Positions 60,801-64,000 of a stretch of 64,000 bases of DNA are shown in pieces. A program made the translations under genes and the position numbers. The DNA lies in contig OZ260079.1 in assembly GCA_965284365.1 (NCBI GenBank), positions 992,001 through 1,056,000 on the forward strand. Direction: 5' to 3'. The stretch's first letter is position 1. Each line of letters starts with the position of its first letter. A model generated the notes under the pieces. The model did no database searches and had not been told where the DNA came from. It saw only the letters and a program-made list of their open reading frames with translations. Origin of the DNA: Phragmitibacter sp965284365 (GTDB taxonomy: Bacteria > Verrucomicrobiota > Verrucomicrobiia > Verrucomicrobiales > Verrucomicrobiaceae).

Positions 60801-61016
60801 CGCAGGAGGCGCAGACACCGCGCTGAAAGGCGAGGCAATGGGCTGACCCATCTGTTCCGCCCCATTCGCAGTTTTGAAAAGCATCCCATTTCCAAAGGGA
60901 TTGCCGCCAGGAGGATTCATCTCGCCATGTCCCATGGATGGGTGTGGAGGAGCACCTGTTGGCGTCTCATCAGGAGCTTTATCCTTGCCAAAGAAGGTGC
61001 GTAGTGAAAAAGCCAT
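57813..61016 (-). CDS. giant Pro/Ala-rich protein with C-terminal roadblock/LC7 (MglB-like) domain
   Basis: A 1067-residue protein. Residues about 930-1067 form a roadblock/LC7 domain (RQRQMLLRVLLNSQSDLDVA, GVTSVVCLNGEQKLAAAG, SVLIFSNKDSLTLGILHV), as in MglB, the GAP of MglA. Residues about 72-156 and 640-735 look like two copies of another domain: GRAALPIFEIYRVCPALF aligns with GRVVLPFPEIMSRLDPEF, and MVPLPPHKIAHLLP with MVELPLNDLFHAMP. Between and after them are long disordered Pro/Ala linkers with at least a dozen SPF or NPF tripeptides. The mglA gene is 17 bases downstream. A normal MglB is about 160 residues, so this is a much enlarged relative, probably a scaffold and GTPase regulator. 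Confidence 0.85.
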   Translation of the reverse strand: MAFSLRTFFGKDKAPDETPTGAPPHPSMGHGEMNPPGGNPFGNGMLFKTANGAEQMGQPIASPFSAVSAPPAVGITVGDILSQLPPEVARNSNLPAGQPLALGDDVLEHALKSGRAALPIFEIYRVCPALFQTPISPQDTRMVPLPPHKIAHLLPGQRNPGTPAASPFGMSSPSHDPASGPIGVSSPFSMPPAAPNGMTSPFGLPQGHHAAPPSQAPPVSPFSAAPAVTASSPFGAVPAKPSLPPQQAGPSPFLAAAAPAPAAPEPSVPSLPVNPFSASVSSGGIPAAVENTFSSVPEVKPQPFFGEPLAAATPSAPAPAPAPSPAPVIEAPSSNPFAAFGMAAAATPAPSPLESSLPAVPASPFAAPSAPVPAAQPPMPLDSPPAANVAPLFSFAPPPAASGPPASSPPLQESVFANFGKAPAAPEPTPQPAQQPAPPFFSEPPLPGPPSAPAPLPSPFGAPPESGMGFFGTPQAPAPQSVFPAMPAPAPAPAPAPAPAPAAPAFTEPPTAPVGFPQAPPSSLNPFERIQALSKGLESPAPAPPSAPFSGMPPAPLISEPPIAAPPPQPMADFGLGAPSASSPSPFFTHPAAPQAPAFVPPAPPVADAPPTPMPAAFSVPGPAAASEAPSASDLVPPKSASGGETIKISLATALKNCREEDLGTKPDLIPSWVQVTLPVSLVASQLGAGRVVLPFPEIMSRLDPEFRHLLAPKRPDLMVELPLNDLFHAMPASVMANPVDVAASKLAPSAAAPEFSAPPSPPPPAEPPAAKLFPDQPAAFDALPSQDMNALAGWEAPSLPASPPASADSFFGSVQTPEASPAISPPSSFWPGESKGPSPSTEPEKAFSFDSYSKGGDGQSKPTQSEEDFVPSFESFIQEDEILEPTSPGVPANVFELSTPAAAEKPGSTKAPTPLAAQPKVAAAPLQAITSVRPDRQRQMLLRVLLNSQSDLDVAGVINLLAEQPGVTSVVCLNGEQKLAAAGDGSTEDKNFQQHAHQACQHLLPLIALTGINDTETFCIKGDQSVLIFSNKDSLTLGILHVPGNHEPALMEKITLITQELAAMVS

Positions 61017-61058
61017 AGGTTAGAGGAAGTGCAAGGCCGCCGTCAATAAATGACAATA

Positions 61059-61086
61059 ACTATATTATTCATAATGAAAGCGTCAA
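61059..61086 (-). promoter_or_regulatory. sigma-70-like promoter for the roadblock-mglA operon
   Basis: On the minus strand, TTGACG (61086-61081) and TATAGT (61064-61059) are separated by 16 bases, in an AT-rich patch upstream of the ATG at 61016. This is a good match to a vegetative promoter and suggests that the roadblock-mglA transcript starts here, apart from the upstream prenyltransferase-fold gene. Confidence 0.6.
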
Positions 61087-61258
61087 AGCAAAAGATAAAT
61101 TTTAATCAATCCTAATATTCAATGTAATTCGGGGCAAGGAGTTTATTGATCCTGCGAGGCAAGGCTCCCCGTTGTCTCAATGCCGCCAATCCACGCCCCC
61201 TATCAGTATCGACTCTGCTTCCAAGCAGCTTCCGTTCCGACCTCGCGTCGTCTCGCTA
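61087..61258. other. remaining spacer between the prenyltransferase-fold and roadblock genes
   Basis: Rest of the 242-base gap. No gene or clear hairpin was seen. The 61090-61140 part is AT-rich, the rest is ordinary in composition. Confidence 0.35.
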
Positions 61259-62155
61259 TTACCCACCAAGATGGCCTAATGCCAGCAACCCGTAATACGT
61301 GTATTCCGCATCCAGGAAGTCATCCGCCCAGTGACCATGAAATCCCCCCTCGGCGCTCCAAAGCGAGTCCAAAAAATCTAGGCAATTCTCCTTAAGTTCA
61401 TCACGGTAAGGGACCTGCAGGCTATCCAGCGCATGCAAAGCTGTGGCCGTGCTCAGCAAATCCGGGAGCGGAGTTCCTGGTGCCGCCAGAAACCCGCCTG
61501 CCGGATGAGCTTGGCTCAGGATCCAAGCCGCGGTTTCTGGACCGAGACCTACATTAAGATAACGAGCCAAGGCGACCGCCGCAGCCGTCGCGGTGGTCGT
61601 GCCTCGCACCATCCCCGGTTCATTGGCGAAAGACCCGTCCTCCAGCCGAAGTGACCGTAACACCTCCGGCAATTTTTCGGCGCCCGGCATTTCCAAATCC
61701 ATGTCGGAATAAGCGCCCCAAGCCAGCAGGGAGCCATACGCGGAACTGTGCTGCCGCCCCTTTACCCCATGGTATCCCCCGTCACTAGAGCGATAAGCCT
61801 CAATCGAACTGGCAATTTCCTCTTTCCTAAGCGGTCCGGCTGGCCAACCAACATTAGCCAGACAACGAACCAGCGAGCACAGGTGCACGAAGTCCAATTT
61901 TTCCGGCTGGTGAAAGGACGTTAGATAAGAGGAAACTTGCTCTTTCGGCAAGGGTGCCTGGAGGGCGAGCAATCCTTCCAGACCGAAGACGGTATAATAG
62001 AGATCAGGACGACCCTCCCGATCGCCAAACCCTCCAGCCGATGTGAGATGGGAACGCAAAAAAGTTTCCACCAAAGAGGTGGCCTCACCCAGCGTTTTCG
62101 GCGCGAGCCTGGCCACCTGGAGCATTTCTAGGCGGAAGCTATGCAGCCGGGACAT
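61259..62155 (-). CDS. prenyltransferase beta-subunit / squalene-cyclase-fold repeat protein
   Basis: A 298-residue alpha-alpha toroid protein. QW-like/PFTB repeats recur: SAGGFGDREGRPDLYYTVFG, SDGGYHGVKGRQHSSAYGSL, DGSFANEPGMVRGTTTATAA, AGGFLAAPGTPLPDLLSTAT, EGGFHGHWADDFLDAEYTYY. The layout resembles the beta subunit of Rab geranylgeranyltransferase. However, the zinc ligands seem lost: Cys of the usual D-x-C is Leu in PDLLSTA, and the His of YHTCY is Tyr in EYTYYG. It may thus bind lipid or protein rather than prenylate. It lies between the CNB gene and the roadblock gene on the same strand. Confidence 0.8.
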   Translation of the reverse strand: MSRLHSFRLEMLQVARLAPKTLGEATSLVETFLRSHLTSAGGFGDREGRPDLYYTVFGLEGLLALQAPLPKEQVSSYLTSFHQPEKLDFVHLCSLVRCLANVGWPAGPLRKEEIASSIEAYRSSDGGYHGVKGRQHSSAYGSLLAWGAYSDMDLEMPGAEKLPEVLRSLRLEDGSFANEPGMVRGTTTATAAAVALARYLNVGLGPETAAWILSQAHPAGGFLAAPGTPLPDLLSTATALHALDSLQVPYRDELKENCLDFLDSLWSAEGGFHGHWADDFLDAEYTYYGLLALGHLGG

Positions 62156-62237
62156 TCAAATAGAGAGAAGGAATAAGCCTGGGCGCCCTGAGTTCGACGA
62201 CCCGAGGCTGCTTCACACCATTGCCGGAAGCAGCTTG

Positions 62238-62885
62238 CTAACGCTTCTTTTTGGACGCGCGAGGCGTTGCGACCGCGACTCGTTTGGACGGTGCGGCGCC
62301 TTTAGCCCGACGGGCGGCATTCTTTACCGCCGTTTCCTTGGCTTTGCCCTTCTCGGGATCCGCCTTGGTTTTTTTCGGCTTGGGCACCAAGCTCTCCTTC
62401 AATTCACGTAGTTCGAGTTCGACCTGCGCCAGACGCCGGGAGGTCGCATGCAGCCGCGCCGCCGTGATTCGGGCGATGAATTCATAGAGCGCTGCGTAAA
62501 ATCCCGGATCCTCATCTCGAGGTTTCATATCCTGGAGAAACTTTTGATCCACCGCGAGACAGACCGTGGGTTTCGCTGCGGCGACCGTGGCGCTGCGGCG
62601 ATCTTCGTTGACGACGGCCAGTTCACCGAAAACCTCACCGGCCCTCGTGATGGTGGCAACACTTTTATCTCCTTTGCGCACCTCGACGGCACCGCTCAGA
62701 AGAATGTAGATGCGCGTATCAATGGCCCCTTCGTGGATGATGACATCACCCTCTTCGCATTCCAGATAACTGCTGGAGTTCAGCAGGTCATCCAGTTGCT
62801 CGTCATTGAAAGAACCAAAAAAAGGTACCGCGCGCAATGTATCCGGCACCTGTCCGTGCTCGTGAATGATAGCGAATTCTTGCAT
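62238..62885 (-). CDS. cyclic-nucleotide-binding-domain protein with basic Lys/Ala-rich tail
   Basis: About 215 residues from the ATG at 62885 (MQEFAIIHEHGQVPDTLRAV); seven more codons upstream are possible. Residues about 15-130 form a CNB beta-roll (LLNSSSYLECEEGDVIIHEG, RIYILLSGAVEVRKGDKSVA, GEVFGELAVVNEDRRSATVA). The phosphate-binding cassette GELAVVNEDRRSATV has the GE and R-S-A pattern that can bind cAMP or cGMP. A short helix follows, but there is no CRP-type DNA-binding domain. From about 165 the tail is rich in Lys, Ala and Pro (PKPKKTKADPEKGKAKETAV), like histone H1. It is the first gene of the leftward cluster. Confidence 0.83.
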   Translation of the reverse strand: MQEFAIIHEHGQVPDTLRAVPFFGSFNDEQLDDLLNSSSYLECEEGDVIIHEGAIDTRIYILLSGAVEVRKGDKSVATITRAGEVFGELAVVNEDRRSATVAAAKPTVCLAVDQKFLQDMKPRDEDPGFYAALYEFIARITAARLHATSRRLAQVELELRELKESLVPKPKKTKADPEKGKAKETAVKNAARRAKGAAPSKRVAVATPRASKKKR

Positions 62886-63067
62886 GGTATCTCCGTATCC
62901 TCGCAAGAATTACGCCCTTTGTGAAGTCTCAGTTTGGAGATTACTAACTTTTCACATTCACTTCAGATCGGTTCCACCTAAGAGCGCGCCAAACTGTCTA
63001 CTGTCTGATTAGTGGTGTTCGGCGATTCCTTTTGCGAAACAAAGACGGATCGCTATCATGGCCGCCC
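62886..63067. other. divergent intergenic region between the CNB gene and the lipoprotein gene
   Basis: About 180 bases between leftward and rightward genes. It should hold both promoters. No reliable -35/-10 pair or repeat was identified. Confidence 0.35.
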
Positions 63068-64000
63068 ATGCGCAAATCCTTCTGCTCTTCCCTTCTATCA
63101 GTGCGCCGGGTTAGTCCCTTGCTCGCATCCGCAGCGGCCATCACCTTGCTGACCCAATGCGACAAGAAACCGGAAGCCGCCGCGGCGGAAAGCGCTGCCG
63201 TAGCAGCGGCTATCGTGAAGGAGCCCTCCATGCTCGATCATGCGGGCAAGCTGGGCTTCGCGTCGAAGCTGCCACTGGATACCGAGTTTTACCTGGGAAC
63301 GGTCGGTTTGAAGGGACATATCGATGCGCTGAAAAAGACGAACTACTGGAAAGATTTCAGCGCACTGGTGGATGACAAGGCACCCGCCGCAACGGCAGGT
63401 GACTCTGCTCAGGAGGCGCTCAAGAAACTCTGGGGGGACGACGTCTTCATCGCTGGATCCTCAGGGTTTGGCGCAACGGGAGCTCTGCTTAAAGACCTCA
63501 ACCGGCTCTACAACGAGATCTATTTCAAGATGATCATGAGCGGCACCGCCACGCAGTTTAAAGCTGGCGCCGATGCCGCGCCTGCTCCGAACCCGTTTGC
63601 CATGTTGCAGGGTTTCCTGGGTGATGCCGCTCAGTTGGAAAAAGTCGCCGACTTGGTCGCGAGGTTTGAACTCCCTCCTTTCGTGATCGGACTGAAGACC
63701 GAAAAACCCGAGGAGCGCATCAAGGAATTGCTCACGGAGGAGGTGCTGAAGGAAATGGAGAAAGGCAAGATTACCGTCGGCGATCTCAAGACCGCTGAAG
63801 GTTACGCTTTCAAGACCTTTATCGTGGACGTCCAAAAGATGGCCCCGCCGGATTCACGCCAGAAGGCGCTCAGCAGTCTTCCGCCAGATTTGCCACCTGC
63901 CTCCAAAGCAGCGATTGAAAGGGCGTTGGACGCTGCCCTGGCCAAAAAGTTCTACTTTGGACTCGGAGCTGTGGGTGATCATCTCATCCTCGCTACAGGC
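63068..64000 (+). CDS. putative lipoprotein, truncated by window end
   Basis: The frame is open from the ATG at 63068 to the end of the window (311 codons), so the C-terminus is missing. The N-terminus has a lipoprotein signal: basic start (MRKSFCSSLLSVRRVSPLL), Ala-rich core and lipobox LLTQC. An Ala-rich spacer follows, then a mixed alpha/beta domain: LPLDTEFYLGTVGLKGHIDA, KKLWGDDVFIAGSSGFGATG, KVADLVARFELPPFVIGL and EGYAFKTFIVDVQKM. It resembles the exported beta/alpha-rich substrate-binding-like proteins found in several Verrucomicrobia, but no family is recognised with confidence. It is divergent from the CNB-domain gene. Confidence 0.72.
   Translation, partial: MRKSFCSSLLSVRRVSPLLASAAAITLLTQCDKKPEAAAAESAAVAAAIVKEPSMLDHAGKLGFASKLPLDTEFYLGTVGLKGHIDALKKTNYWKDFSALVDDKAPAATAGDSAQEALKKLWGDDVFIAGSSGFGATGALLKDLNRLYNEIYFKMIMSGTATQFKAGADAAPAPNPFAMLQGFLGDAAQLEKVADLVARFELPPFVIGLKTEKPEERIKELLTEEVLKEMEKGKITVGDLKTAEGYAFKTFIVDVQKMAPPDSRQKALSSLPPDLPPASKAAIERALDAALAKKFYFGLGAVGDHLILATG

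Noticed and set aside
1..64000. tRNA, rRNA, CRISPR arrays, insertion sequences and integrated phage
   Set aside because: None was recognised by eye; the only recombinase is a Xer-type protein with no phage, integron or att context. A tRNA scan was not possible.

Overview
The window comes from a GC-rich chromosome of a Verrucomicrobiota bacterium, most likely of the Verrucomicrobiaceae / Prosthecobacter type. This is inferred from gene content: two clusters of DUF1501, DUF1549/DUF1553 and planctomycete-type cytochrome (PSCyt1) proteins, Tat- and Sec-exported proteins, a PEP-CTERM protein, a CE15 esterase, a PL10-CE12 pectinase, a sulfatase, GTP-dependent PEP carboxykinase and an MglA/roadblock GTPase module. 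No rRNA, tRNA, CRISPR array, prophage or insertion sequence was recognised. Gene packing is dense and mostly chromosomal in style.

Layout. 1-4100 (minus): a truncated PQQ-type beta-propeller, a HEAT-like secreted protein overlapping it, a CE15 glucuronoyl esterase and a XerC/D recombinase. 4200-10200: an orphan LolD-type ABC ATPase, pckG, a polyprenyl-phosphate sugar transferase, aroD, and a lipoprotein DD-carboxypeptidase overlapping aroD. 10240-20457 (minus): a four-gene operon for exported proteins (DUF1501, PPC-repeat protein, Ig-like/DUF1549/DUF1553 protein with a haem motif, and a cytochrome-WD40-coiled-coil protein). 20660-25570 (minus): tonB-exbB-exbD-def, then truA and an OGG-type DNA glycosylase. 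25800-27900: an exported sugar isomerase and a PQQ-type sugar dehydrogenase. 27940-33800: an OmpA-family protein, bioB, an MFS-acyltransferase fusion, a small lipoprotein and a methyltransferase. 33830-40460: a membrane-anchored GH75-like protein, an SDR, a cupin, a DPRG-repeat protein next to a DUF2092 protein, sthA and a PEP-CTERM protein. 40680-46080: a second DUF1501/DUF1553 pair and a toxin-antitoxin pair whose toxin is frameshifted. 46250-53100: katG with a clear terminator, putA and a small Cys-rich protein. 53100-56540: pectinase and sulfatase. 56740-62890 (minus): MglA GTPase, a giant roadblock-domain protein, a prenyltransferase-fold protein and a cyclic-nucleotide-binding protein. 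The window ends inside a lipoprotein gene.

The most promising candidate for an undescribed system is the 56.7-62.9 kb cluster. It combines an MglA-type small GTPase, a roadblock (MglB-like) domain on the C-terminus of a roughly 1067-residue Pro/Ala-rich protein with an internally duplicated domain, a protein with the prenyltransferase beta-subunit fold that seems to lack the zinc ligands, and a CNB-domain protein with a histone-like basic tail. Other notable items are an MFS-PlsC fusion ending in what looks like a shrunken AMP-ligase remnant, eleven tandem hexapeptide DPRG repeats, a frameshifted ParE toxin beside an intact antitoxin, and a perfect 24-nt palindrome between putA and katG.

The working picture is a heterotroph that breaks down plant or algal polysaccharides. 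Exported esterase, lyase, acetylesterase and sulfatase attack the polymer, TonB-ExbBD would energise uptake of its products, and PEP carboxykinase and PutA link sugar and amino-acid carbon. KatG and the glycosylase handle oxidative damage.
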